64,000 nt of DNA from Desulfosporosinus lacus DSM 15449 (GCF_900129935.1 NZ_FQXJ01000005.1:186001-250000), one strand, 5' to 3'; counted from the first letter of the stretch, positions 50,004 to 58,714 are shown. The notes: a model not told the origin generated them from the sequence alone. Translations and numbers: made by a program.

Positions 50004-50022
50004 GATAATGACAATCCTTTGC
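50004..50022 (-). promoter_or_regulatory. possible Fur box upstream of fur
   Basis: GATAATGACAATCCTTTGC (plus strand) shares its left half with the consensus GATAATGATAATCATTATC but only about 13 of 19 positions overall. It lies 34-52 bases ahead of the fur start, so autoregulation is possible. Weak evidence. Confidence 0.35.
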
Positions 50023-50040
50023 AAGTGATTTTCTGATAAT

Positions 50041-51318
50041 TTAGCGGTTAAACACTTCAAATATCGCAAATTTTAAATAATCCGTTTCTTCACTGCCTAA
50101 AAGAACAGGATGATCAATGCCTGCACGCCTGAATTCAATGAGTCTTAATACTTTATGGGCATCCGCAGCTGCCTCTTGAAGCATGCTTAAGAACCGTGCA
50201 GCACTCAAGTGGTAAGAACAAGATGCAGTTACCAAAATCCCTCCGTTACGGACCAATTTCATACCTTGGAGATTGATCTCTTTATAACCTCGTATAGCCC
50301 CTTCAATAGATTGACGGTTTTTGGCAAATGCCGGCGGATCTAGAATTACAATGTCCCAGCTTTTTTTCTCATTTACTTGTTCTCTCAAATAATCGAAAGC
50401 ATTGGCTGCTATAAATTCAGTACGATGCAGGAAGCCATTGAGCAATGCATTACCTTTAGCCATTTCAACTGCCTTTTCTGAAATGTCCACACAGGTGACC
50501 TTTTTAGCACCATAGAGACATGAATGCAACATAAAAGAACCGGTATGAGAAAAACAATCCAATACCTCAGCCCCATCCCAAAAAGGATTTTTTACAGTTT
50601 TCCCTTTAGCATCTACGGGAAGCGTGTCCCCTTCCACTTTAATGCCGTGCCTAGCGCCCCATCCCGTCATCAGTGGCTTCAAGGCTGCTCTATTCTCTCG
50701 CTGATCAAAGAAATAGCCTGTTTTTTGTCCCTCAGCTACATCCACCAAAATTCTCAGACCATTTTCAAAGACAGTAACCTTGGTATCAAATGGCTTATCA
50801 ACGAAGCCTTCCCTTTCTTGTAGTCCTTCCAGCTTTCTTACCGGGACATCACTGCGTTCATAAATTCCACGTGGATTAAAGATCTGAGTTAAGGCATCAT
50901 AGACCCACTGTCGACGTATCTCTACGCCTAGGGAAAGAATTTGCACGACCAAAACATCTTCATATTTGTCGATGATTAATCCAGGCAAAAAATCAGCTTC
51001 ACCATGGACAACCCGACAAGATGTGGCATCCGGAACTAACCACTGTCTCCGCTTCCATGCTTGCTCAATTTTCTGCAGAAATAAATTTTGATCTACTTCA
51101 ACTTCATTAGAATAAGTTATTACTCGTATGATAAGTTGGGATAGCGGATTATAAAATCCCTGGGCCAAAAAATGTCCGACATGATTCACAATATGTATAA
51201 CATCTCCGCCTTGAGGATTCCCCTCGATCTTTTCAATTTCACCGGGAAAAACCCAGGGATGCCCTTGCTCAAGTCTCTTTTTACGATTCTTTTTGAGAAA
51301 CGCTTTTGCAACCGTCAT
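50041..51318 (-). CDS. class I SAM-dependent rRNA methyltransferase, RlmI-like
   Basis: A 425-residue protein with an N-terminal PUA domain (FLKKNRKKRLEQGHPWVFPG) and a C-terminal Rossmann methyltransferase: GYFFDQRENR, VLDCFSHTGSFMLHSCLYGA, KVTCVDISEKAVEMAK and the catalytic-area ILDPPAFAKNRQS. This resembles RlmI, which makes m5C in 23S rRNA. An insertion near residue 225 (WGARHGIKVEGDTLPVD) is longer than in E. coli. Confidence 0.85.
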   Translation of the reverse strand: MTVAKAFLKKNRKKRLEQGHPWVFPGEIEKIEGNPQGGDVIHIVNHVGHFLAQGFYNPLSQLIIRVITYSNEVEVDQNLFLQKIEQAWKRRQWLVPDATSCRVVHGEADFLPGLIIDKYEDVLVVQILSLGVEIRRQWVYDALTQIFNPRGIYERSDVPVRKLEGLQEREGFVDKPFDTKVTVFENGLRILVDVAEGQKTGYFFDQRENRAALKPLMTGWGARHGIKVEGDTLPVDAKGKTVKNPFWDGAEVLDCFSHTGSFMLHSCLYGAKKVTCVDISEKAVEMAKGNALLNGFLHRTEFIAANAFDYLREQVNEKKSWDIVILDPPAFAKNRQSIEGAIRGYKEINLQGMKLVRNGGILVTASCSYHLSAARFLSMLQEAAADAHKVLRLIEFRRAGIDHPVLLGSEETDYLKFAIFEVFNR

Positions 51319-51380
51319 TTAGTTCCCTCGCTTTCAGTCTACCATTAATATGAGATTGACATCCTTCAAAATATACCTCT

Positions 51381-51424
51381 AAAATGAGAGAAAAGAAAGC
51401 TTTTGCTTCCTTTTCTCTCATTTT
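51381..51424. terminator. long bidirectional terminator
   Basis: AAAATGAGAGAAAAG and CTTTTCTCTCATTTT are exact inverted repeats of 15 bases with an inner loop that also partly pairs. It lies past the small gene at 51489. Confidence 0.8.
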
Positions 51425-51488
51425 ACTGTCAGAAAGTCTAAACTTACGTTATAAACTTTCTAAACACAAGTGCAACTAATGCTGCATT

Positions 51489-51620
51489 CTAATACCATCT
51501 CTGGTAATGATTGGGGTATGGTGGATAAGGATAAGCATACTGATACGGAACATAACGTGGTGCAGCAGTAAAAGTACCTAAACCAAAACCCAAGGCAAAG
51601 GGAATAAGACCAAAGAACAT
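51489..51620 (-). CDS. small Tyr/Pro-rich protein, 43 aa
   Basis: ATG 51620 lies behind GGAAGGAG with a 7-base gap. The product has a glycine-rich hydrophobic start (MFFGLIPFALGFGLGTFTAA) and a tail rich in tyrosine and proline (YVPYQYAYPYPPYPNHYQRW). It is flanked by terminators on both sides, so it forms its own transcript. The composition recalls small spore coat or cell-envelope peptides; no family is recognised. Confidence 0.6.
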   Translation of the reverse strand: MFFGLIPFALGFGLGTFTAAPRYVPYQYAYPYPPYPNHYQRWY

Positions 51621-51693
51621 ACGAGCAACTCCTTCCTGAATGAGATACAAGTCTCAATTCATTATATGGAATATTATACCTTTATGGTCACGA

Positions 51694-51726
51694 AAAAAAG
51701 TCGTCCTTTAGAGAAGGACGACTTTT
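51694..51726 (-). terminator. terminator of the YkuS-like gene
   Basis: AAAAGTCGTCCTT and AAGGACGACTTTT pair perfectly around a 4-base loop, ending on the minus strand in TTTTTTTCG. It lies 24 bases past the stop of the YkuS-like gene. Confidence 0.85.
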
Positions 51727-51749
51727 AACTCAAAAAATAATTCTATGAA

Positions 51750-51992
51750 TTATGAGAGACGATCTCGGAGAACATCTACAATTTCATCAGCACTTCGTCC
51801 GGATGCATTGATAACTGGCAGTTTCACAGACCATTCAGGGGCTAGGATATTCGTTTCGTCCCCTTTTACAACAACTGCCCGAACGTTGTTCTTTAATGAT
51901 TGACCTTCCAAAGAGGTCGTTTTAAACCCTGCATTATGAAGGGCCTGAATTACATTACCAAGTCCATCTTCAACGGCAATCGTTGTATACAT
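51750..51992 (-). CDS. YkuS/UPF0180 family protein, 80 aa
   Basis: The product reads AVEDGLGNVIQALHNAGFKT and NVRAVVVKGDETNILA, then INASGRSADEIVDVLRDRL, as in the YkuS (UPF0180) family of sporulating Firmicutes. Its function is unknown. ATG 51992 follows GGAGGAGGG. Confidence 0.75.
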   Translation of the reverse strand: MYTTIAVEDGLGNVIQALHNAGFKTTSLEGQSLKNNVRAVVVKGDETNILAPEWSVKLPVINASGRSADEIVDVLRDRLS

Positions 51993-52061
51993 TTTTTCAC
52001 CCTCCTCCAAATTATCTTTATCATCGTTCCCAATTCTTTTTGGGCTTATTCAATGTTTCAG

Positions 52062-54368
52062 TTAAAAATCATATTTTTCTTTGAACCAAATCTGGTAGTC
52101 TATGGATAATAGATCATGTTGAATTTGTATTCTTGGGGATGGATCAGAAAACATTGCTTCGATAGAGCAGGTTACTAAACCCTGTGTCTCGATGGACATG
52201 TGGATATTATTTTTATGCGGCGGTGTTCTCTGTAATATAATTGAGTATTTTAGGTTTGATTGTTGTATTCCTTTTAACTGCAGTTTTCTAGGAAGTTTGG
52301 CCATTGGTAAAAATTCATCGGTCTGCACTTCAAAAGGATGTTCACTTTCTATCCTGACCCGTGTCAAGTATGGTTCCCTCGAATAATTCAAGATAAATGA
52401 TACGTCAAGAATCCTCTGTCCATCGTTAATAGTCTCTGCCATAGAAGCTTCAACATTAATTGGCGGTTTTTCATTTTGTATGGGGATGTAAAGACTCTTT
52501 CCATCTTCTCCGCTTAAATCTTTTACCACGCTTCTGGGCAAACGTTCGTCAGAGAAAATGTGAACCTTTCCCTCGCTGCTTCCTGACCATTCCTCCTGAA
52601 CAACGACTGTTTGAGGGTAAGATCTAGTGTAAACAGGAACTAAGCCCAGAGATAGAATTACTAAAGCAGTAACAACTAGTGCAGGCTTTCTTGAAAGAAC
52701 CAACAGTTTTTTCAAGTGATGGGTCTTGGTGATCACAACGTGAAGCAACGCTAGAAAAAATGGAATCAGCAATACACTATAAATCCCAAGGAAAACTAAG
52801 AAATAGTTATGTATTGCTTGATAATAACTAATCCATTGTTGGGAATTAAGAAGTTCATAGTGCATCCAAATAAGGAAATAAGGGCCGATTAAAACCAAAA
52901 TAATGTTGGGGAAAAAGAACTGGATATTTAAGCACAATAACCAAAATATGAACGGAAATGCCAGGTCAATCCGAGTTAATGCTAAGAGTAAACTAATTCC
53001 TAAAAGCAATACTGCTCCAGTAACCCAATAGAGTTCAGAATCCCGCACTAAAGGAAGCTTATACAGCCAACTTGTTATAATTAAGAAAACCCCTAGCGCA
53101 ATTCCCACGCGGGCGACTATAAAAAGCAAGGGATGTGCGTAGTACAATATTTGTACTTCTTTAATCAATCCCCATACTGCTTCACCAATTCCGCTTGTAA
53201 TAACTACAATCAGACTTAGCAACAGCGAGATCCCCAACACTCCTAAAACCTTTTTCCATTCAAACTTTTTCAGGTTCCTTTTCTTATGAAACTTTATTAA
53301 CATTAATACAGTTACTAAGAATGTAAGACAAGTAACTATACCTATCACATAATTAGGGAGAATAATTACATGCTTACCGAGCTGGAAAGGCAGATATAAT
53401 TCATCCCATTCATTTGGGCCAATCGTGCTCATCTTTACATTAGTTAGCAAACGATGCGCAAAATCTCCAATCTTCTGAATCTCTTCCATCGAAACTCGGT
53501 CAATACGATCTTCCGGTCGATGAAAATACCCCTCTGGCCGACCGTAGATACCTAATCCAAGAGCAGGAATATTCTGATCGAGAAAAGGACTGTAGTCGCT
53601 TACTCCCCCTTGAGCGCTATCACGTGTCATTAAAATAAAATCTCGACTAAGGTGAAAAGGAATGCTACTTTCACCAGCCAATGCTGTAACTTGCTTAATT
53701 AACTCTGGAGGGGTTGATTTTTTTCCTGCAACATCAATTTCCATGGGACGTCCAATCATATCTAGATTGAGCATCCATCGAACGGCTGATAAATCTGCTT
53801 GAGATGTATAGAATTGCGATCCAACAAGTCCATACTCTTCTGCTCCGAAGAAAACAAGTTGATAGGTTTCTTCGTGAGGCTCTTGACTAAGAACTCTGGC
53901 AAGTTCCAATAAAACTCCTACGCCCGAAGCATTGTCCACTGCTCCGGGGGCATTGAATGTTGCAGAATCATAATGAGCACCGACAATGATGGTATCGGGA
54001 CGTGTTCCTGGTAATTCGGCAATTATATTTTGGCTGTTAATTAATTCGACCTGTTGTTCCTTTTGTAGAACAGAAGCCTCACGCACGACGACTTTACTAA
54101 AGGGTTGATCGCGTACCTTCCAACCGTTTTGCCTTAACACATAATCAATATATTGAGCTGCTTTCACTTCTGCCTTGCTTCCGGCCGGTCGCGATCCGAT
54201 TTTCTGCACGAGATACTTTACATGTTCAAACGCATTTTCGGCTGAAAATCCTGAGATTGAAGCCTTGAGAATCGGAGTAGTATTAGATTTTGAAGAAACT
54301 AACCACGAAATCGTAACTAAGCCGAAGACAAGTATTAATGTGATCGGAATAACTTTAGAAATCTTCAT
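52062..54368 (-). CDS. M28-family zinc peptidase with multiple membrane segments
   Basis: The product (768 aa) begins with an uncleaved signal or membrane anchor (VIPITLILVFGLVTISWLV), followed by a peptidase M28 domain with metal ligands in GAHYDSATF, DNASGVGVLLELA, FFGAEEYGL, NLDMIGRP and a later GYFHRPEDR (residues about 80-330). About six to eight membrane segments lie between 350 and 590, then a 180-residue exported C-terminal beta-rich domain. This is the arrangement of membrane aminopeptidase-like proteins. ATG 54368 follows GAAGGGG. Substrate unknown. Confidence 0.8.
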   Translation of the reverse strand: MKISKVIPITLILVFGLVTISWLVSSKSNTTPILKASISGFSAENAFEHVKYLVQKIGSRPAGSKAEVKAAQYIDYVLRQNGWKVRDQPFSKVVVREASVLQKEQQVELINSQNIIAELPGTRPDTIIVGAHYDSATFNAPGAVDNASGVGVLLELARVLSQEPHEETYQLVFFGAEEYGLVGSQFYTSQADLSAVRWMLNLDMIGRPMEIDVAGKKSTPPELIKQVTALAGESSIPFHLSRDFILMTRDSAQGGVSDYSPFLDQNIPALGLGIYGRPEGYFHRPEDRIDRVSMEEIQKIGDFAHRLLTNVKMSTIGPNEWDELYLPFQLGKHVIILPNYVIGIVTCLTFLVTVLMLIKFHKKRNLKKFEWKKVLGVLGISLLLSLIVVITSGIGEAVWGLIKEVQILYYAHPLLFIVARVGIALGVFLIITSWLYKLPLVRDSELYWVTGAVLLLGISLLLALTRIDLAFPFIFWLLCLNIQFFFPNIILVLIGPYFLIWMHYELLNSQQWISYYQAIHNYFLVFLGIYSVLLIPFFLALLHVVITKTHHLKKLLVLSRKPALVVTALVILSLGLVPVYTRSYPQTVVVQEEWSGSSEGKVHIFSDERLPRSVVKDLSGEDGKSLYIPIQNEKPPINVEASMAETINDGQRILDVSFILNYSREPYLTRVRIESEHPFEVQTDEFLPMAKLPRKLQLKGIQQSNLKYSIILQRTPPHKNNIHMSIETQGLVTCSIEAMFSDPSPRIQIQHDLLSIDYQIWFKEKYDF

Positions 54369-54502
54369 AGCCCATGCCCCTTCAAAGTTCAAACTTACTT
54401 TGCCAATTCTTATGAAAAACTTCTCATGGTTATGCCTACAATAGTTTTATCCTTAAGAAGGTATATGATATAATGAAGCCACAATAATTACCTGGGAGAA
54501 GT

Positions 54503-55531
54503 ATGCGCATGTCAAAACGGATTTCCGTAATTTCGATTTCTATTCTGCTGTTTTTTAGCATGTTATTCTTAAATGGTTGTAACATTAAGGTTCCAGAGTT
54601 TTTTCCTAAAGAAATCCCAGTTTCTAATCTGCCCCCTGATGCACTGTTTATTGACAAAGATGCCATCTATAATCGAACTCTTGCACTTATTGAATCCGCC
54701 CAGACATCAATCTATGTTGAGCAGGCGGTGTTTGATGACCCTAATCTTATCCAGCTGCTCCTCACGAAATCACGTTCAGGTGTTGATGTTCGCGTCCTTC
54801 TGGATCAATGGCAAAAAGCCAATCGCATAACTTTGGATCAACTGAAGAGTCAAAATGTCTCAGTTCAGTTTTATCCAGCCCAAAAAGGACAATATAATCA
54901 CACTAAATATCTAATTATTGACCAAACAAGTGCCCTTATTTATGGTCCAGCTTGGACAGAGAATGGCCTTCAAGCACACGATCTAGCTGTGGAGCTTTCT
55001 GGAAGATCAGCATGGAAAGCTGCGACTGTATTTTCGAGGGATTGGGAATTTACCACGACTTTTCCCTTAGATGTCCCAAAGACATCCACTCTGCCAGAAG
55101 ATAACATTGTTTTAGCCACTAATACTAATGTCAGACAGCAACTTATAGAACATATATCTTCAAGTACAAAATCCATATGGATAGAAAGTACAGAAGTTAC
55201 TGAGCCTGATCTGAAACAAGCCTTAATAGATGCAGCCGTAAAAGGGTGTGACGTTCGCCTTATACTTGATCAATCATTAACTGCTAAAACACCCGTTACC
55301 CTTGAAGAACTGTCATCTAATGGGGTAAAAATTCGTTATTATCCCAGCCAACCGCCATTAGGAATGAACTTAGCAGTATTTGATAATACTTCATTTATTC
55401 TAAGCAGTTCAGGGTGGACTCGCTATTCATTTACTGCCAACCATGAATTTTCCGTTACAGTTCCTTCCCCTGTTGCATCTAACAAATTAGTGACTATGTT
55501 TACTCAAGATTGGGAAAAAAGTACTGAGTAA
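54503..55531 (+). CDS. PLD-like lipoprotein with one degenerate active site
   Basis: The 342-residue protein has a lipobox FLNGCN after a 25-residue signal peptide, so it is anchored outside. Two phospholipase D-like domains follow: the first has GQYNHTKYLIIDQTSALIYG with the HxK motif; the second ends in MNLAVFDNTSFILSSSGWTR where HxK is replaced. Normal PLD enzymes need two HKD motifs, so this protein either dimerises through the first site or is inactive. It diverges from the M28 peptidase. Confidence 0.8.
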   Translation: MRMSKRISVISISILLFFSMLFLNGCNIKVPEFFPKEIPVSNLPPDALFIDKDAIYNRTLALIESAQTSIYVEQAVFDDPNLIQLLLTKSRSGVDVRVLLDQWQKANRITLDQLKSQNVSVQFYPAQKGQYNHTKYLIIDQTSALIYGPAWTENGLQAHDLAVELSGRSAWKAATVFSRDWEFTTTFPLDVPKTSTLPEDNIVLATNTNVRQQLIEHISSSTKSIWIESTEVTEPDLKQALIDAAVKGCDVRLILDQSLTAKTPVTLEELSSNGVKIRYYPSQPPLGMNLAVFDNTSFILSSSGWTRYSFTANHEFSVTVPSPVASNKLVTMFTQDWEKSTE

Positions 55532-55566
55532 GTGAATAATCTAGACATACCCCTATATCAATTGCT

Positions 55567-55621
55567 AAAACATAATTACAGGGACAGGCACTTAAAATGC
55601 CTGTCCCTGTAATTATGTTTT
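55567..55621. terminator. long palindromic terminator
   Basis: A 24-base arm ending CAGGGACAGGCA is repeated exactly inverted after a 7-base loop and then TTTTT. It can serve the rightward PLD-like gene and the leftward histidine phosphatase gene. Confidence 0.85.
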
Positions 55622-55635
55622 TAATTAACCCTAAA

Positions 55636-56256
55636 CTATTCCATTCCGTCTAAGTGCTGACAATCTCCAAGGACACATGGAATCCATTTTTCTCCTTCGA
55701 CCTCTAAAATATTCAGTGCCGTGTTATGCTGCCAGGGTGTTTTCGCCCATTCATGAACCTCAAACCCCAGTGCTTTTGTTACTAGCAACTTTAGGGTTAA
55801 TCCATGGGTTACAAGGCAAACGGTTTCTCCCTTATGAATTTGTACAATCTGTTGTAAAAAATCCCATGCTCTTTTTTGTACAAGTTCCATGTTTTCTCCG
55901 CCAGGTGTAGTGACAAGATGTGGTTCTGAGTCCCATTGCTTAAAGATGTCCGGATAGGTTTCTCGCAACTCCTGCCATACACACCCTTCCCACTCTCCAA
56001 ATGAAAACTCACGAAGTGCAGGACTTGACGACAGTTTTCCAAGTCCGAGTTCACGGCGAATCTCTTCAGCTGTGTTAATCGCTCGGAGAGAATCACTGGA
56101 ATAGATATGTTTAATTTCCTCGCCTCTTAACCTTATTGCTAAAGAACGAGCTTGAAGTATCCCCTTTTCGGTAAGTGGAGAATCTAAACTTCCTTGGACT
56201 CGCCCCTCAATGTTCCATAATGTCTGACCATGGCGCGTTAGAATGATCCGTGTCAT
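55636..56256 (-). CDS. histidine phosphatase family protein
   Basis: A 206-residue phosphoglycerate mutase-like phosphatase with the RHG motif ILTRHGQTLWNIEGRVQGSL, the block LREFSFGEWEGCVWQELR and the second histidine in VCLVTHGLTLKLLV. Members act on sugar phosphates, cobalamin precursors or phosphoproteins; no substrate can be assigned here. Confidence 0.88.
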   Translation of the reverse strand: MTRIILTRHGQTLWNIEGRVQGSLDSPLTEKGILQARSLAIRLRGEEIKHIYSSDSLRAINTAEEIRRELGLGKLSSSPALREFSFGEWEGCVWQELRETYPDIFKQWDSEPHLVTTPGGENMELVQKRAWDFLQQIVQIHKGETVCLVTHGLTLKLLVTKALGFEVHEWAKTPWQHNTALNILEVEGEKWIPCVLGDCQHLDGME

Positions 56257-56283
56257 AAATACACTCCTTAAAAAAAATGGCCA

Positions 56284-56319
56284 GCGCCAAGACTTTGTCG
56301 TAGCGGTAGCCTTAGTTGC
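56284..56319 (+). repeat. diverged dispersed intergenic repeat, copy A
   Basis: A 36-base stretch beginning GCGCCAAGACTTTGTCG and ending GCCTTAGTTGC. A second copy (58135-58172), about 83% identical by eye, lies 1.85 kb away, also between genes. Confidence 0.5.
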
Positions 56320-56341
56320 ACTTATGCTTTTGACTCTAGAA

Positions 56342-56550
56342 TTAAAAGGGTAGGGAATAGTCCCTACCCTTCCCCAACTTGCCGTAAGACTCCAGGTTTC
56401 TGACCCTGCTCTCGCAGGTGGGTGCTTAGTCTAAACTTTCCAACTTCCCTTATTCTTGAATACGGGCTTGTTGTAATCGTCCAGCATTTAACTCCCTAGT
56501 CACATAATAGGATCAAAACCATGGTAGTCAATACGCACCAGCTAGGATAT
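56342..56550 (-). ncRNA. ssrS: probable 6S RNA
   Basis: An isolated transcript of about 210 bases fits between an extended -10 promoter (TG-G-TATAAT, 56557-56562 read on the minus strand) and a strong terminator (AAGGGTAGGGA/TCCCTACCCTT, 56346-56371). It has no open frame. The 3' half contains AAGCACCCACCTGC-GAGA-GCAGGG then GAGTCTTACGGCA, a pattern I recall from Clostridial 6S RNAs. 6S RNA mimics an open promoter and binds sigma-A RNA polymerase. Secondary structure was not computed. Confidence 0.5.
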
Positions 56551-56556
56551 GTTCAT

Positions 56557-56565
56557 ATTATACCA
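56557..56565 (-). promoter_or_regulatory. extended -10 promoter of the putative 6S RNA
   Basis: TGGTATAAT on the minus strand is an extended -10 (TG-n-TATAAT). The -35 region is not near consensus, which is common with extended -10 promoters. Confidence 0.6.
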
Positions 56566-56602
56566 CTACTGTTACAAAAAATCTCTAGCAAATCCTTGGA
56601 AA

Positions 56603-57070
56603 TTATCGTTTTCGTATTTTGTCCTCAATTTCCGCTAAACGATCTTGCAGTAAAGCAATAGCCATTTCTTGATTACGCACACGACGCTTCAGATGATCTA
56701 CTAACTGTATAAGTTCCCCTACGTCTTCTGTCATTGAATCGAACACTCTTCCGGAATGAGGCGTTTCTTCTTTATCCAAGTTTTCTGAACCTTGCGATTC
56801 TGATACTAATGCATCTGTCGAGTTTTCATCAATGTCTTGAGCTGCCAATAAATACTTAAAACGAGCATATCTTGAGTTACGTCCAGGCTGAACTTCAATG
56901 ACACCATCCTCAGCTAAAGCCTGAATAGCTCGCTTTAAAGTAACACTTGCAGCACCTGTTTCACGTTGAATATCTGAATATGCTAATTCAAAATCCTTGC
57001 CTTGATACATAGTAGAAATCTTCTCGAAAAATTCGACAAATTTTCGATGAGTTTTTTCTTTTAATCTCAA
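56603..57070 (-). CDS. winged-helix regulator with C-terminal coiled coil, 155 aa
   Basis: Residues 1-70 form a GntR-like winged helix: FELAYSDIQRETGAASVTLK, then RAIQALAEDGVIEVQPGRNS. After a linker, residues about 110-155 are a leucine-zipper-like helix (IQLVDHLKRRVRNQEMAIAL, LQDRLAEIEDKIRKR). No effector domain. It is probably a dimeric DNA-binding protein; its target is unknown. Confidence 0.65.
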   Translation of the reverse strand: MRLKEKTHRKFVEFFEKISTMYQGKDFELAYSDIQRETGAASVTLKRAIQALAEDGVIEVQPGRNSRYARFKYLLAAQDIDENSTDALVSESQGSENLDKEETPHSGRVFDSMTEDVGELIQLVDHLKRRVRNQEMAIALLQDRLAEIEDKIRKR

Positions 57071-57202
57071 TGCTAGTCCATCCTTCCATAACGAAAATAA
57101 AATAACTTAAAAATCATTAATATTATATCAAATTTATGGAAAAAATCTATACTGAATATTGTTAATATTTAAATTTAATTGAACTAATTACAATTAAAAT
57201 TT

Positions 57203-58033
57203 TCAATCTCCATATAGCTTTTGAATAACCTCGTCTGACAATCCAAAGGTGTGTTCTTCAGATGGAAAAGTACTTTGTTTAACTTCTTTGTGAAATTGTT
57301 GTATTGCTTGTACACTATCTAACCTTAATTCGGCATATTGTTTAACAAATTTAGGGGTAAATCGTTTAAAAAGACCGAGAATATCATGGAATACTAAGAC
57401 TTGCCCATTACAATCAGACCCCGCCCCTATTCCAATGGTCGGTATCCTCAGTCCGGTAGAGATTTGTGCTGCGACTTGCCTGGGTATAGCTTCAAGAACA
57501 ATCATAAAAGCACCCGCCTGCTCCAGAGCTTGACCATCTTTAACCAACTGAACAGCGCTATCGAGGTCTCGCCCTTGTACTTTATATCCACCAAGCTGAC
57601 TTGAAGTTTGAGGTGTTAAGCCAATATGTCCAACTACAGGTATTCCTGCACGAGTCAGGGTTTGAACAATAGGTACTATGTCCATGCCTCCCTCTAACTT
57701 AACGGCATCCGCTCCGCCTTCTTTAATAAGCCTCCCCGCATTAACAATTGCCAGATCAATAGTCGCGTAGCTCATAAATGGCATATCAGTAACTATAAAC
57801 GTCTGTGATGCTCCCCTGCGAACCGCTTTAGTATGATGAAGCATTTCTTCCATTGTTACTGGAACTGTTGAGTCATAACCTAGGACGACCATTCCTAAAG
57901 AATCTCCTACTAAAATCATATCAACCCCAGCTTCTTCGACGAACTGAGCAGAAGGGTAATCATAGGCAGTTAACATGCTAATTTTCTCTCCAGCCTGTTT
58001 CATTTTTTCAAAATCAGGAATCATCTTTCTCAT
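57203..58033 (-). CDS. panB: 3-methyl-2-oxobutanoate hydroxymethyltransferase
   Basis: The 276-residue enzyme has MLTAYDYPSAQFVEEAGVDM, VGDSLGMVVLGYDSTVPVTM, ADAVKLEGG and GIPVVGHIGLTPQ, the PanB hallmarks. It is the first committed step of pantothenate synthesis. ATG 58033 follows GGGGAGGAAATG; the frame from 58087 adds residues absent from the family. panC and panD are not adjacent, unlike in many genomes. Confidence 0.93.
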   Translation of the reverse strand: MRKMIPDFEKMKQAGEKISMLTAYDYPSAQFVEEAGVDMILVGDSLGMVVLGYDSTVPVTMEEMLHHTKAVRRGASQTFIVTDMPFMSYATIDLAIVNAGRLIKEGGADAVKLEGGMDIVPIVQTLTRAGIPVVGHIGLTPQTSSQLGGYKVQGRDLDSAVQLVKDGQALEQAGAFMIVLEAIPRQVAAQISTGLRIPTIGIGAGSDCNGQVLVFHDILGLFKRFTPKFVKQYAELRLDSVQAIQQFHKEVKQSTFPSEEHTFGLSDEVIQKLYGD

Positions 58034-58134
58034 TACATTTCCTCCCCTATGATCATTCTTTAATAAATAATTGATTCTTTCAGTCATACTCCTTAAAATT
58101 TTGGCATACGTAGTTAATAAAGAAAACTAGGCTA

Positions 58135-58172
58135 GTGCCAAGACTTTAGTCGCTGGCGGTCGCCTTAGTTGC
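58135..58172 (+). repeat. diverged dispersed intergenic repeat, copy B
   Basis: A 38-base stretch beginning GTGCCAAGACTTTAGTCG and ending GCCTTAGTTGC, matching 56284-56319 with a few substitutions and two single-base gaps. Confidence 0.5.
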
Positions 58173-58200
58173 CCAAGGCTGGCCGAGTTTCCCTGCAGCC

Positions 58201-58228
58201 TAGACTCAAACATGGATGTTTGAGTCTA
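58201..58228. repeat. perfect palindrome ahead of the membrane protein gene
   Basis: TAGACTCAAACAT (58201-58213) is followed, after GG, by its reverse complement ATGTTTGAGTCTA (58216-58228). It could be a terminator hairpin or an operator; no T run follows. Confidence 0.5.
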
Positions 58229-58279
58229 GTGACCCAAGTTATACTTTCTTACGAGTACAAGCAAAGGAGGGATAAACCT

Positions 58280-58651
58280 ATGTCAAAATCCTTTCAAATC
58301 AGCTTAATTCTAAAAGGAATTCTCTTAGCCTCCGTCTTAGCCATGGTATTCTCTCTTGTATTCGGCGCTCTGCTCTCCTACACATCACTCCCCGAATCTA
58401 ATTTGTCAATCAATATTATCTTTGGTACAAGTGTCTTTATTGCTGCCTTTATCACGGCCTTCCAAGCAGGCACAAGGGGGTTGTACTATGGATTGTCTAT
58501 TGGCATAGGATTTATTCTTTTAGTGCTGATCCTATCCTCAGTTTTCTGGTCGGACACTCCGTCTTGGCTAAAAATGTTTGAGAAAACTATCGTGGCACTA
58601 GTTTCTGGTGGAGTGGGCGGAATCATCGGAGTGATCATCCCCCAACCTTAA
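58280..58651 (+). CDS. TIGR04086-like small membrane protein, 123 aa
   Basis: Four hydrophobic segments (LKGILLASVLAMVFSLVFGA, IIFGTSVFIAAFITAFQAGT, GLSIGIGFILLVLILSSVFW, IVALVSGGVGGIIGVIIPQP). The pattern fits the TIGR04086/YrzE family of sporulating Firmicutes, whose role is unknown. ATG 58280 follows AAAGGAGGG. Confidence 0.7.
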   Translation: MSKSFQISLILKGILLASVLAMVFSLVFGALLSYTSLPESNLSINIIFGTSVFIAAFITAFQAGTRGLYYGLSIGIGFILLVLILSSVFWSDTPSWLKMFEKTIVALVSGGVGGIIGVIIPQP

Positions 58652-58682
58652 TTTACTATTCAGAAAACCTAGCTTTGAGATT

Positions 58683-58714
58683 AAGAGGGAAATCCCGCAG
58701 TGAGATTTCCCTCT
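58683..58714. terminator. bidirectional terminator
   Basis: AAGAGGGAAATC and GATTTCCCTCTT are exact inverted repeats with an 8-base loop, 32 bases past the membrane protein stop. Confidence 0.8.
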
